A stretch of 64,000 bases of DNA. Origin: Tubulanus polymorphus. Lineage: Eukaryota > Nemertea > Palaeonemertea > Tubulaniformes > Tubulanidae. This document shows, piece by piece, positions 40,747 to 53,145 of the stretch. The notes under the pieces were generated by a model. It was not told where the DNA came from and ran no database searches. It was given only the letters and a program-made list of their open reading frames with translations. Position 1 is the stretch's first letter. Each line of letters begins with the position of its first letter. The stretch spans positions 25,202,001-25,266,000 of the forward strand of contig NC_134025.1 in NCBI RefSeq assembly GCF_964204645.1, written 5' to 3'. The translations under genes were made by a program, and so were the position numbers.

Positions 40747-42942
40747 TCACATTTCAAATGCAAGATAATCTTTCAATTTTGAAGGCAATGTCAATCGTGA
40801 AATATTAGCTTCAATATTTCCACAATTCGTATACATCTGCTGGCGTAGTTTGATTCTCACCAACGCTTGTAAACTCAGCGGTTCTTCCAACGCGACATCT
40901 ACAACCGCAGCTTGAGAATTGTTCACCAATTTCCTGACCTGATTAACGAGACCGCAATTTTTCAGCAATAATAAAACATCTTTTCCGAAGTCTTCGTCGC
41001 ACAAAAATCCGAGATCAATACTAACATCAGGATCCAACAGTCCGCATAGTTTCTTTCCGACATGCGTACCTAAATACGGATTATGACGCCAAGAATTTAC
41101 GAGGATATTGAAATTTTCGATAATTCCTGGCAGTTCGGATTGCTTACCGAACTTAACGACCTTTTCGAAAACGATATCGATAAAGTTCATGTAATCGAGC
41201 GAAGTCCATCCGGTTTCAGCGTCGAGTGAGTGAATATCTTTCAGGACGCCGAGCATGTTCGATATTTCGCAAGGCGACGTATCGGGTACGCTGTCGAATA
41301 AACACTTCACTAAAGGTAGTTCGAATTGACGCCACGCTTTTCCCGCGTATCCAAGATTGAAGAAATCGTAAACATCCGTGATTTCATTTACGTCCTGGTT
41401 AAATATACTGCCTAAGCTATTGTCGGCATTCTTCGTAGGTTCCACTGTGGTGAACCCATCCATGATGACGTGACTGAACTCGTAATGAAAACTTTCACCT
41501 TCACGAAGCCCGGCTTCGATGATGAGTTTCATTATTTCTACTTGTCTCGATTGGTCGTAGTAATTATCGGCTTTCAAATGTTGGAAAGCGGCCAACAACG
41601 GAGAATTGTAACCGAATAAATTGAAATCTTTTAAACACGGATCAGCACCTTTCGACAAGAGATACCTTACAACGTCTAAATCACCTTTTGAACACGCGTT
41701 AGATAACGGTGACTGCCCATGACAGTCTAACACATTGATTTTCGCTCCTAGTTCTAAGAGCGTACTGACAATCTGCAAGCTATTTCCTTTCAGTAGAGTT
41801 GCGAAATGTAAAGCAGTTTTCCGATTGCCATCGGCAAAGTTTACATCGACGCCGAGTTGTTGAATATAAAGTACGTTTTCTAATTTTCCACCGATAACGG
41901 CCGAATGCATCAACGCTTTACCAGTCTGCGCTTTGGCTATCGAAACAATAGTTTGTGGCCAGTAACTTAGCAATAATTCCATCATATGTTTATCGGAACT
42001 ACGAGCGGCTACACTAAACACCGTAGATAACAAATTCATCATCTCTTCACCATCGATGAGCAATGACTCGAGTAGAATTCGAACGATTTCTAGATACCCG
42101 TTCTCAACCGCGTCGCGCACCAACGGAACGATATCAGTGGCCGTTTTCAAAGACTTCGATGGTAAGGCAACTTGAACGATACCTCGATGTCCTAATATAC
42201 ACGCCGTATACAGAAAATTCCTACACAGTTCTCCGGTAATGTTATTCACGAGGAAAACCTTCGCGACATCCGGTTTACACGACGGCCATTTCTGGCACAT
42301 CAGTTTGATTTGCTCCGTCGGAACGATACCCTTCAGTTTATCATGCGTTAAGATGATTTTGCACAATTCAGCGTTACCAGTTCTATACGCGTGTAACAAT
42401 AATAAACTAAGCGTTGTACGTGGAAAATCGATAGGGTAAGAGCGTTCATTATCGGCTATGAAATGCGCTAAATCACTATTTTGTTGTTCAAATGCAGATT
42501 TCAGGCACAGAGTCCAATGTAGATCGACTTCATATTCATCAAGAATTGTCAATACATTGATTTCATCATCAGATAATTTGTTAGATTTGCAGCGCATAAC
42601 GCATCGAATTTGATCGTCATGAAAAAGTTGATTTCCGACTGGTGGAACATAGTTCTCCACTAGGCTTAGATGGTTGAACAATAGTCTTAGCATTGACCAG
42701 TGTGATTGGTCAATTGCGAGATTGAGAAGTCTCGACCAATATTCATCATTTGCCGAAAATGATGCGTGCCGCAAAAATGATTCAACGATATCACAATTTC
42801 CTGATCGTACGGCAAAATAAGCCGCAGATTCGCAGTAAGAGTTCAATGGTCGACAGATATCGATTCCAGGCCGAGTTAACAGTTCCCGTACTTTCGTTAC
42901 ATCAGATGCCTCCACGGCTAAATAAAGAGCTCCAAGATCCAT
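40747..42942 (-). CDS. ankyrin-repeat protein with C-terminal SOCS box (ASB-like E3 substrate receptor)
   Basis: A single uninterrupted 731-codon coding exon. Clear ankyrin repeats lie about 370-480 (KTALHFATLLKGNSLQIV, LELGAKINVLDCHGQSPLSNAC, DLDVVRYLLSKGADP), with weaker helical repeats through the N-terminal half (CDIVESFLRH, AELCKIILTH, YLEIVRILLES). The C-terminus matches a SOCS box: PLSLQALVRIKLRQQM (elongin BC box; the usual Cys is Val), then LTLPSKLKDYLAFE (Cul5-box region of ASB proteins). ASB proteins recruit substrates to elongin B/C-cullin-5 ubiquitin ligases. The exact ASB orthologue is not assigned. A splice-acceptor-like TTTCAG ends 8 bp upstream of the ATG, so an intron probably interrupts the 5' UTR. 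The gene is head-to-head with NADSYN1. Confidence 0.85.
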   Translation of the reverse strand: MDLGALYLAVEASDVTKVRELLTRPGIDICRPLNSYCESAAYFAVRSGNCDIVESFLRHASFSANDEYWSRLLNLAIDQSHWSMLRLLFNHLSLVENYVPPVGNQLFHDDQIRCVMRCKSNKLSDDEINVLTILDEYEVDLHWTLCLKSAFEQQNSDLAHFIADNERSYPIDFPRTTLSLLLLHAYRTGNAELCKIILTHDKLKGIVPTEQIKLMCQKWPSCKPDVAKVFLVNNITGELCRNFLYTACILGHRGIVQVALPSKSLKTATDIVPLVRDAVENGYLEIVRILLESLLIDGEEMMNLLSTVFSVAARSSDKHMMELLLSYWPQTIVSIAKAQTGKALMHSAVIGGKLENVLYIQQLGVDVNFADGNRKTALHFATLLKGNSLQIVSTLLELGAKINVLDCHGQSPLSNACSKGDLDVVRYLLSKGADPCLKDFNLFGYNSPLLAAFQHLKADNYYDQSRQVEIMKLIIEAGLREGESFHYEFSHVIMDGFTTVEPTKNADNSLGSIFNQDVNEITDVYDFFNLGYAGKAWRQFELPLVKCLFDSVPDTSPCEISNMLGVLKDIHSLDAETGWTSLDYMNFIDIVFEKVVKFGKQSELPGIIENFNILVNSWRHNPYLGTHVGKKLCGLLDPDVSIDLGFLCDEDFGKDVLLLLKNCGLVNQVRKLVNNSQAAVVDVALEEPLSLQALVRIKLRQQMYTNCGNIEANISRLTLPSKLKDYLAFEM

Positions 42943-43350
42943 TTAGAATCTGAAATGAACATTGAAAGTAAAATAACTCGATTAGTTTAAGATCGTTTAC
43001 TTTCATTAATTAGTTGAACTAAAATCAACAATATTCATTCATTTCAAAATTACTTGCGAACAATCACAGAAAATAGAAACCAAGGGTGAAGAGAGCAACA
43101 TTTGTGAAATAGCTAACATTTATCAAGCAATCTATCACTTACTAATTAATTGAAAGCTTTTTAATTAAATGTTCAGATTTTTTTGGTGAGCTTTTACATC
43201 GCAACGACCTTGAGAAATGTCGCGCGCAATAGAATGAGTTTTACCCTGCGTTCTACTAGTGGCGCTGAATGTTCCTATTTCTACTAGTACTACTGTCATA
43301 GGCGATCAGGACACAGGACACAGAGCTCAACAGGGCAGAACTTCGAGGAG
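42943..43350. promoter_or_regulatory. bidirectional promoter region between the ankyrin/SOCS gene and NADSYN1
   Basis: A 408-bp interval between opposed start codons. On the minus strand it contains an acceptor at 42950-42951 and a possible 5' UTR donor near 43136 (GTAAGTG). No TATA box was seen. Confidence 0.45.
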
Positions 43351-46300
43351 ATGGGGCGTAAAGTAACTTTAGCAACATGTTCACTGAACCAGTGGGCTAT
43401 GGACTTTGATGGAAATAAAAGAAGAATTCTGAAAAGTACTGAACAAACAACAAAAGTTTATATCTTTTACCCTCCAGCCCGGCTGAAGTGAATGAGTGAG
43501 AAAGCCACTTACAAAATTACTCATTGATTCACTCTTCGTCACCAATATTTACGCCTTAAAGATAACAACAAGAGCGTTGATATTGTCATATTTTTGGTAT
43601 TGTTTTATAGGCATCGAAGAAGCAAAATTGCAAGGTGCAGCATATCGATTGGGGCCCGAACTAGAAATTACGTAGGTTTGATCCTAGTTAGTTACCTGAT
43701 TAACTTTTCAGGAATCTGACCATTTTTGTACTTTATCTTAGTTTTTATTATCAGGCCTATTGTGGGATTCTCTATGCAATATTATCGCAACACGGATACA
43801 GTTTTTTTATGAATGGTTAGCATACCTTGTCCCCTCCGACCTGGGCTGATTAAGGCATCATTCATTTATTACGTACGCATAAAATTTGAAATTTTCAACC
43901 CCCTCTGTATGCAAAATCTACCATTTTTTCGTATACATTAAGCATTACAATACGCAATTGCACTGATCCCTCCCCATCCCCCCCTAATGTGACGTAATAA
44001 ATGAATGACCCCTAAGCTCTGTCGGTCAGGCCTCTGACACTTAATTAATGCTGCTATATTAATTTAGACATGTGGACCTCACTGATGTCAAGTCCTCACT
44101 GATATGAGTTAAACTTGTTCATGTTTTATAGTGGATACAGTTGTGAAGATCACTTCTTCGAGAATGACACATTTTTCCATTCTTTCCAAGTTCTTGCCGA
44201 TCTTGTTAAACACCCATTTTGCCAGGGAATCATGGTAGATGTTGGCATGTAAGCATCCATATTATTTTGGTACCCCAGAAATAAAACTTCTATGAAATTT
44301 TCAAACACCTTCTATGGTTTCTACTTTATTTATTTATAGGCCTGTTATGCACAAGAATGTTGCCTACAATTGTCGAGTGATATTCTTAAATAAGTAAGTG
44401 TCTTCAGCATTGAAAAATTGAACCTTTTATAAAGCAGAATGTTTGGATTTTTTATGTTCTTTTTGTTACAGAAAGATTTTGCTGATCCGTCCAAAACTTG
44501 CATTAGCAGATGCCGGTAACTATCGAGAGCCACGATGGTTCTGCGGTTGGCAGAAGAGAAAACAGATTGAAGATTTTTATCTTCCCAGAATGATTCAAGA
44601 AATCACTGGACAGGTTAAGTTGCCTTAGCGAAAGAATACAAAATCTTGACTTAGATTGAAAGAAATGTTCTAAACTAAATTTACCCTTGCAGAAAACAGT
44701 CCCATTTGGCGAAGCTGTAATAGCCACAATTGATACTTGTATAGGGGTGGAAACTTGTGAAGAACTTTTTATATCAAGAGGGTAGTACTATGCCTATTTC
44801 AAAGATTATATTGCGCTGTCAATCATTGTTATTTATTATGCTGTTAACGAATTCTGATATATGTTTTGAAATTACACATACAATTCCTCAAGTAATGAAT
44901 TGTGAAAATGTGTAATCCATAAATGAGCCGTGCCTGAATTGATGATGTGCTTTATTGGTGCAACCATCTTGTTCTGGTATATAAAAGGCTATAGCACCAT
45001 TTAACAGTTTTATTTCTATTCTAGTCCACATATTGATATGAGTGCTGATGGAGTTGAGATATTTACGAATGGTAGTGGCAGTCACCATCAACTTCGCAAA
45101 CTCAATTATCGAATAGACACTATTACATCTGCTACTGTTAAGGTAGGCAAAATCAGAGATTTCTCCTAAAATATTCATATATTGATATAAGAAGGAAGAA
45201 TTTTCGTATTTTCAGTGTGGAGGTATCTATATGTATGCTAACCAGAAGGGCTGTGATGGATCAAGGCTTTATTTTGATGGTTCCTCTAATATCGCGATTA
45301 ATGGTGAATTTGTGGCCCATGGATCGCAATTTTCACTCTCAGAAGTGGTAAATATACAATGCATCTCACATCCTTGTTTGCCAAAAAATGCATCCTTTGA
45401 TAATTCATACCGTAATTTGATTTCACATTTTGCTTAGGAAGTTGTAACGGCTGTTGTTGACTTGGAGGATGTTCGAATGTATCGAAATTCAATGCGTGGA
45501 CGATCTCTGGAAGTATGTTTGAACGAGTAATTGAATATGAATGAGTGTAGGCCTAGTTGAAATCAGTAGTGTCAGGTTGGAAAATTTGGATATCTGGTGC
45601 TAGTCATGAAAATTTAGTCAAAGAGATCAACATCAAATAAATCTCATTATGTTAATGTGGCTAAACGGTTTATAGGTCTATACTAGTAAGTAGAAAATTT
45701 ATTGTTTTTTTTTCAGGCAACAAAATCAGAGGCCTACCCACGCATCAGGGTTGAATATTCCTTGTCTAATGATGATGATATTGACTTAGCACCAACTGAG
45801 CCTATACAGTGGAACCTTCACACTGCGGAAGAAGAAATTGAGTGAGTAAATGAATGATTCTAGAACACCATCAAATCGTCTATGAAACAGTTAAAAGTTC
45901 AACTATAATGTTTCTTAGAATGGGACCTGCCTGTTGGCTTTGGGATTACATCAGAAGGAGTGGACAAGGCGGATACTTTCTACCACTAAGTGGAGGAATC
46001 GATAGTTCTAGCTCTGCTTGTATTGTTTCTTCAATGTGTAGACTTGTTTGTGAAGCAGCGCGAAATGGAGGTAAATGATAATATAGTATTGTATTCATAT
46101 GCCTTTACCTCAGATATGTGATATTGACACTTGAAGTTTTATTGATGATTTTGACTCTTTAGATGAAGATGTGATCGCTGATGCTCAGCGACTGGTTGGA
46201 GATGTGAACTACATTCCGACCGAACCTAAAGAACTAGCCAGTCAACTGTTCACTACTTGCTACATGGGGTCAGCAAATAGTTCCGAGGATACTCGTTCAA

Positions 46301-48512
46301 GAGCATCAGAATTAGCCGAGGAAATCGGTAGTTTTCATATGAACGTCAACATTGATTCGGCAGTGAAGGCAGTTATAGGAATATTTACATTAGCATTCAA
46401 TGTTATGCCTAAGTTCAAAGCTCACGGTGGCGGATTACGGGAGAATCTAGCCTTACAGAATGTACAGGTACACTTAATGATTTCTTCGTTTGGCATGCTT
46501 CATATGTGAAGTAGTAAACTGTTCTATGATTTATCTTCTGTTTAGGCCAGAGTTAGAATGATTTTAGCATACCTGTTCGCCCAATTGACATTATGGGCAA
46601 GAGGAAGAGCTGGTGGACTTTTAGTGCTTGGATCTGCGAATGTTGATGAAGGGTATGTAAGTAGAGATTGGCACTATAACTCTTCATGTTGACAATGCTT
46701 AGCCCTAATTCATTATCTAATTGTTCTATGTTTTCAACAGTTTGAGGGGATACATGACAAAATATGACTGTTCTAGTGCTGATATAAATCCTATCGGTGG
46801 CATTAGTAAGACGGATCTTCGAGCATTCATACATCATTGTATTGAGAAATTTGGATTCAAGTCTTTAGAAAGGTTACTTATTAAGTTACCATGTTTATCT
46901 TTAATTTTGATAGATTCCGATGAAGAAGCTTTTAAATTTCTTAGGTATATGTTTTAGGATATTTGCAGCAACTCCTTCAGCTGAACTAGAACCTCTTGTT
47001 CAAGGACAGGTTGCTCAAACTGATGAAGTAAGTTTATGCTGCCCTCTAGTAAGCAATTTGATAACTATTTTCTCTAGCAGACAAATCACTTACTGGTTTG
47101 TGAAAATTTTGTCAATTTACCACTGTATTTTTATATATCATGAATTAGGATGACATGGGTATGACTTATGAGGAACTTTCAACTTACGGGCGCTTGAGAA
47201 AACAAGCCTGCTGTGGACCCTACAGTATGTTCTGTAAACTCATTCATAAATGGAAACAATTTTCTCCGAAAGAGGTGATTACATGTCGTTAAATAACATC
47301 AATTTGTTCAAGTTTTTATCCACAAATTTGTAGTCCAAATTAAAAGCAAAAAAATTTCTATTGGTTTGTATTGTTGTTAGGAAAATCTGGTCCTAATCAG
47401 ACGCAACACTATCCCGCCACCCCCTCCCATCGCCAAAGTATGTCAGACTGAAGCTAAAAATCAATGGTGACAGATGCCACCGTCATTTTAGATAGAAACA
47501 TTTCACTGAATTAACTTTCGTTTTTGAAATTGGGTACTGAATTTGTATTGGAAATACTGTATGATCTGGCCTGATGCCAGTAACTGATGCTATATCTGAT
47601 TTTATGAATGAAATTTACCAAGACAGGTGTCCAAATCTGAAGCTAAAATTGTCAGTCAATGGGTATATGCTGTAAACAATGATTGGTTCACCCATAAAAA
47701 CTGGTATATTTTTGTTTTCTTCAACAGGTGGCGGAGAAAGTCAAGTTTTTCTTCCGAAATTACTCGATTAATCGACATAAAATGACGACGATAACTCCGG
47801 CTTATCATGCCGAATCCTACAGTCCGGATGATAACAGATTTGATCTACGTCAGTTTTTATATAACGTTCGTTGGCCCTGGCAATTCAGAGAGATCGATGC
47901 CGTGGTACGTTATATCCACAACAAACCCCAGAATTATCGACAAAAAAATCAAAAGCTTGAATGAGAGAAAATGAGTCGTTCTCTGGAAAATTAATTTTGC
48001 CCGATATTTGAAATTTTGAAAATGTATTATGACAACATTCGTCAACAATGAAATTAACGATTTAATAATTATATTTGATCAGATTTGTGAAAGAGAAATG
48101 ATGTTCTATCTTTCTCTTACAGGTCACTAAATTAGAGAATAAAGAGAAAACCACTACGCGTGGATATGTGAAAGAAACAAATATTGAACTCGCTCGAAAA
48201 ATGTCACAGCAAAACAATGCGAGCACTGCCGCTCAACAATCGAACCCGACTTCACAAACCTCTATGTCTACGAAGAATTCAGAACCCGTTGGGGTTTTAG
48301 TCGCCAAAGATTTGGCTCTCAAGGAAAATTTGAAACCGCATAAGACAGACAATCAATTCATAAACAATTTCACCACCCGTGGCAGCATGGACAACAATAC
48401 CTCTATCGAAACTATGGATATGGATGATGCAAACCATGGACTCGAACCTTTACTCGATGCTCCTCGGATTGAAACTTCAAAACGAAGGAAAATGACTTAT
48501 GCGTTCGTTTGA
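43351..48512 (+). CDS. NADSYN1: glutamine-dependent NAD(+) synthetase
   Basis: Cytosolic enzyme that amidates nicotinic acid adenine dinucleotide to NAD using glutamine and ATP. Eighteen exons: 43351-43435, 43611-43671, 44132-44248, 44340-44393, 44472-44613, 44693-44781, 45025-45142, 45216-45347, 45438-45512, 45717-45841, 45919-46070, 46163-46467, 46546-46652, 46741-46872, 46958-47027, 47149-47274, 47728-47904, 48123-48512; 818 aa. The N-terminal nitrilase-type glutaminase domain has the triad Glu45 (LGPELEI), Lys114 (LIRPKLAL) and Cys175 (ETCEELF), at the same numbers as in human. The C-terminal synthetase domain has the ATP PP-loop LSGGIDSSS (about 356-364), [25 protein letters not shown] and [27 protein letters not shown]. 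The last exon adds about 110 residues beyond the human end, Asn/Gln/Ser/Thr-rich, finishing in SKRRKM. Confidence 0.97.
43850..44015. mobile_element. MITE with about 24-bp terminal inverted repeats in NADSYN1 intron 2
   Basis: The left arm starts TTAAGGCATCATTCATTTAT. The right arm ends ATAAATGAATGACCCCTAA. They are inverse copies with few mismatches, separated by about 118 bp of C-rich and AT-rich non-coding sequence. The whole is 166 bp. The superfamily is not determined. Confidence 0.65.
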
Positions 48513-48832
48513 TCAAAGGATTCGTTCAATTTCGAGTCCATGGTTGGATTTATGAAGTATTTTGTACTTCAACGTTATACGCTGATCGATTATATTTGCA
48601 GCAGTCAATTATCGAATGAAACCATGTGGTTCAGATTTCTTTTCTTATTGTGTGACATATGTTTATGTTTGTGGGAACATGTGGTAGAGGAGATTCTGAA
48701 AAATCGTTATATTTACAGATTTAGTGTTTAGCATATATGCCAGTATACAGAATTTTTGGTATTAGACTTTTTGTAGATTCAGATTTGTGATTTTCATCGG
48801 AAAACTTGTATTTATACCATCTATAATGTATG

Positions 48833-48838
48833 AATAAA
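48833..48838 (+). terminator. NADSYN1 polyadenylation signal
   Basis: AATAAA 321 bp after the NADSYN1 stop codon, the first downstream hexamer. Confidence 0.55.
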
Positions 48839-51800
48839 ATTGCGATAAAACATATTATATAAGTTGTATTTTTATTTGCAACCATGGAAGCGGATTCATG
48901 AAAATTGGAAGTCCAGGGTCCGATTGAAAGAAAAGGCATTACTCTTGATAAAACAACCATGTCAAAGGCCACAAGCGGGGTCCCACCCTAAAAAGATGCA
49001 AATTCCAAGCATGAGTATCAAATTTGCAGGTTTTAACTACATCCGTTTTGACGAAAAGGGTAAACTCTGAGACCGCCCCCTAAATCTGCCCCTATAAATA
49101 GGTAAACAACATCCTGAGGACTGATGGACCGCGGACTGCGGGTCCAAAAACTAATTGGTACAACTACAGTGTTGTCACATATGTTGCGGATTTACATAGA
49201 ACAACCTATCTACATAGATATAACATTCAGCTGTTTTCATTTTAAGCTGATGCTTACATTAGAAATCACAGTCCGCTAACAACAAGTTCAGAGGCGTATC
49301 TAAACTACGTATTTCGATTAGGAGAGACCGAAAATCTAATTTTGATGACTTGGGAAGAGTCTTCCATTTTACCATAAATCACCCTAAGCTGTCGATACAT
49401 TTTTAATATGCTGTAATCTCAAATGGAAATTTCTCTTTCCTGAACAGTAAGTCTCTTCACCTTACTGCTATTTGCCCTTGCGTTTCGTTTTCCACACCAA
49501 AAACAACGCAAGTGTGACGGGTTTCAGACTGAGGTCAACGATTCAACCTCATATATCTAATCTGTTATGGTTTTTATTATCTTTTGATAAAAACTTAACA
49601 CAATTATCTATGGTTCGATAAACATGTTTTTGTCTAGGCTACATTAACCATCAAAACAAAATTATCGAAGAAACGTTATCACGGTCTATGAATTGTCTAC
49701 AAATTAATATCCTAGTTAATCTATAATACCGAATGCGTACGAGGATCTTCTACACGATGTAACCGTACACCTCTACCTGGGGCAATTGTCTGCATCATCA
49801 AAGGAAAGTTCTTGCGCAGTAAAAATTCGAGTAAGTTTCATCGAAAAGATGATACCTCTGTAAGTTCAAGAAAGGTTCTTCCAAGGGCAAAGATGTCTTA
49901 CGTATATATCGAAGTTGTATTGTATAACGCGATGAAAAAAATCTTGATAGTCAACAAGTGCCAGTTTTGCTACAAACCCAGCATGCCTTATTCTCAGGCT
50001 ATGGTAAATAATACCTTAAAAAACTCCGCCGTAATTCTTTTCTCAAGGCTGTATTGTATGTAACGACTCGAAAATACTGCCATTTTATCGATTCTAAGAA
50101 AACGATTGTTGAGTGATATTGTTATGAATATAAATAATGACGTAAAAACAGGTTTTCAACATAAGAAAGTGGTAGGCAGGTTTACACTGCTGGAAAAACT
50201 TGCTAATGCTGGCCGGGTAAATTGTAGTTAGTTTCAATCGTTGGACAATGATAAGCTTATATAATCGGATGGCCTTGTGGTTTGCGAATATCCGATCATG
50301 AAACTTAAGTACAGAGACAGCTTGACTACAGGGTAAATGCAGAAGACCATATTCAGTAAATACAGCATTTTGTCCTAGCCACTAAAGAATTGTTATTGCT
50401 GAACTGTATTTTTTCATTCTAAAATATTTCTAGCCCATGCGACCAAAACTTATTACTTGATATATACGTTAATAGCACACAGTTGATATAAATCGGTAGA
50501 TCACACATGGAGGGCTGTTTATGATAATATATATGCCAAATACATGATAAATCAGGCCTCTTTTGGGCTTATTGATTCTAGATTTATGGGGGACTACACA
50601 TAACTCAGTCCATTGTCATATGGTCCACATCTAAACATACAAATTGACAGCAATTTTATTTGCTGTGTGTGTATACTGTACTTCGTACTACAAAGATACA
50701 ATAAAATGAAATGAAATGTAAACATCCAGGCTGGTATATATACATATAGCTGTAGGAAATTTAAGCGTTTTGATCAATGACTGCAACAGCTGATATAACA
50801 CGCAGTCTCGTTATTACAATAATCAGCTCAGATTATCAGCTGCAACAGATTTTCGTTGGAGTTGGTACTGCCACACTGGTAATTGACCCCAAGATGGATA
50901 AAACCTCTTTAGTCAATCATGCCTATCCACCTGAGGAGTCAATCCAAATTCAATACCGAGTGAAATATACATCCTCTCCTCCAGAAGCTCAACAAAAATT
51001 CTTTGAATGACACTTATGACAACTTTGAAATAACGAAAACAATGAAATAGGGTTTTCAAAATATTTTTATTCCATTTGAAACTCAAATTTTGACAAGAGT
51101 TTCTGAAAGAACTCGCATCGCAAAAGAAACAGAGTTCTTTTCAACGTTCCACGTTTTGGAACCACCATTTCAACAAAATGGTATATTCATTTTCAGCACC
51201 AAAGCGGGGCTTTAGTTTTGCACCATGTTAGTTACTGTAGTCTCCTGACCTACCTCGGACATATACGTGTTTAGACTCACTCACTTAAATTGGTTTGTTA
51301 TTACATTATATTACAGACTTAGCCAGAAGTATCAGTGCAATCAACTAGCTAAATCATTAATCTAAATACATTATTTCAGGAGTATTTTGTGTACAAATTC
51401 CATTGAAATAATAACACTACAGTGACAATACACATGTAATGTAAGGAAGACCCATCTTAAATATAATTTTCAGGGTTAACCTCACTCGACTGATTTTCAA
51501 TGCCACAACTTCAATTTACAATGCAATAGCCTCAGTAAGAAATGAACTACTGTTTGAGATATAACATTACTACAACTACATATAAGGTAAAGTATATCAC
51601 ATTGCGATCACATTTACAGGGAATGTGATTATTGCCTCATATTATTATTATGATTTTTCATTCAAAATAAAACATTCGGTAAATCAAGTAAGCGAATGAA
51701 AATAGAATAGGTGTGAAATATGATGCAATAGGTTACGAATACCAACTTAGCTTCGCTGTCACGGGTAAAACACAACATATTATGACAGTGAGTTAACATG

Positions 51801-53145
51801 AAAGACACATTTTGATTCTAGAATCATAAGTACCTTCATTTAGCGATTAACAAAATACAAGTTAAAATGTGTAGTTAGCATTACCCCTGACTTTCATTCT
51901 TCATTATGAATTCATACGCAAGTGTAAATGCATGCACAATTTGAAAACTGTTAAATGCCCAAATTAGCTCAGATCGGAATCCCGCTTTTGGACCACATAT
52001 ATTTATCATTTTTCATTTCTTCATACTCGCACATGTTTACCGTATTTACAAAGAGATCCAATTTTGGGATGAAAAAGTACGGAGCATTTTTAATCATAGC
52101 ATTACAACGTAATACTATCTTAATTATTGAAGATACATTTGAAATATCAAATTCATATCTTACAATCAGCATTCAAAAGTGAGGTTTTCATTTCCACCCC
52201 AGTGTACATTATAGTAAGCATAGTAAGCATAAGAGAAAGCAATTTCCCTTTGCCCTAGTTTACTTTAAGTGTATATAATCATTTGGATGACCAAAAGCAT
52301 GTATAACAAATTAATACAAATGGAATTGATGATCCAGCGAAGTAAATAATTGTGAAAAAAACTGAAATTTTTTTTAGAAACCAACTATTTCTAACAAACA
52401 AACGATGATGAAGATAATGACGATGAAACGAATTGTGATGAGGAGATGTAATGATTATAATTGAGGTTATACCCATAGTTCCATTGTGAATAAGGGAACA
52501 TAACATGACAATAGTCAGACGGATGAAACTCTTTATTTCTCCGATCGAGAACTACTGAAATACTTTAAGACTAATATCATAATATGTTGAATACCCATAC
52601 GTTTATATAATGAATATCTTCTAAATGCAAGAAGCACTTCCATCAGTTAGGACATAATAAATTGATCATTTTCTAGACAGCAGTTGACCTCGATGATGTT
52701 AACAAACAAAATCGGCCCCAAAATTTATATCAGATGTATTTAAAGATACGACAGATTTACAGCCGAATTCACCTAGCAATTTCAAGTACCTTCCAATCAT
52801 GTGTCTGTTTGACCTAGACACGAGTACACAGCCACTAGCGCTATCTCGTTGAACTTATGAATAAGAGTCTATATGTCCATTTAAGGCATATGCACATTCT
52901 CTTGTTTAGACACAGTGTTTAAGAGTCCTATCTCTTTCATGTTATCATGATCGGTCATCTATAATTTGAACTTTTCTCTGCGCAAATCGATGTCAATAAT
53001 GACACGCGCACGCGCGTCATCATTCTGATAAATATGCTTTTCTTGGTCATTCCGCGGTACTTGAAATATACACTCGTGCGACGACTCCGCGAGTCACTGC
53101 TGATCAGACGTATCACGAGAGTTCAGATCTTATCCGATGAGGAGT
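48839..53145. other. 4.3-kb intergenic region between NADSYN1 and the uncoupling protein gene
   Basis: No confident gene. Noted: a TATA-like CCCCTATAAATAG near 49091, a short direct repeat TAGTAAGCA around 52212, and the presumed 3' UTR of the minus-strand uncoupling protein gene with a possible signal (TTTATT on plus) at 52532-52537. A weak 77-codon ORF at 50777 is listed separately. Confidence 0.5.
50777..51010 (+). CDS. weak hypothetical ORF, 77 aa, unrecognised
   Basis: ATG-to-stop ORF in otherwise empty sequence. Its composition is fairly protein-like (ITIISSDYQLQQ, YPPEESIQIQYRVKY), but I recognise no family, see no splice partners, and cannot exclude chance or a decayed exon or transposon fragment. 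Confidence 0.12.
   Translation: MTATADITRSLVITIISSDYQLQQIFVGVGTATLVIDPKMDKTSLVNHAYPPEESIQIQYRVKYTSSPPEAQQKFFE

Noticed and set aside
42239-42953. Plus-strand ORFs antisense to the ankyrin/SOCS gene
   Set aside because: They are shadows of a long minus-strand coding exon with ankyrin and SOCS motifs.
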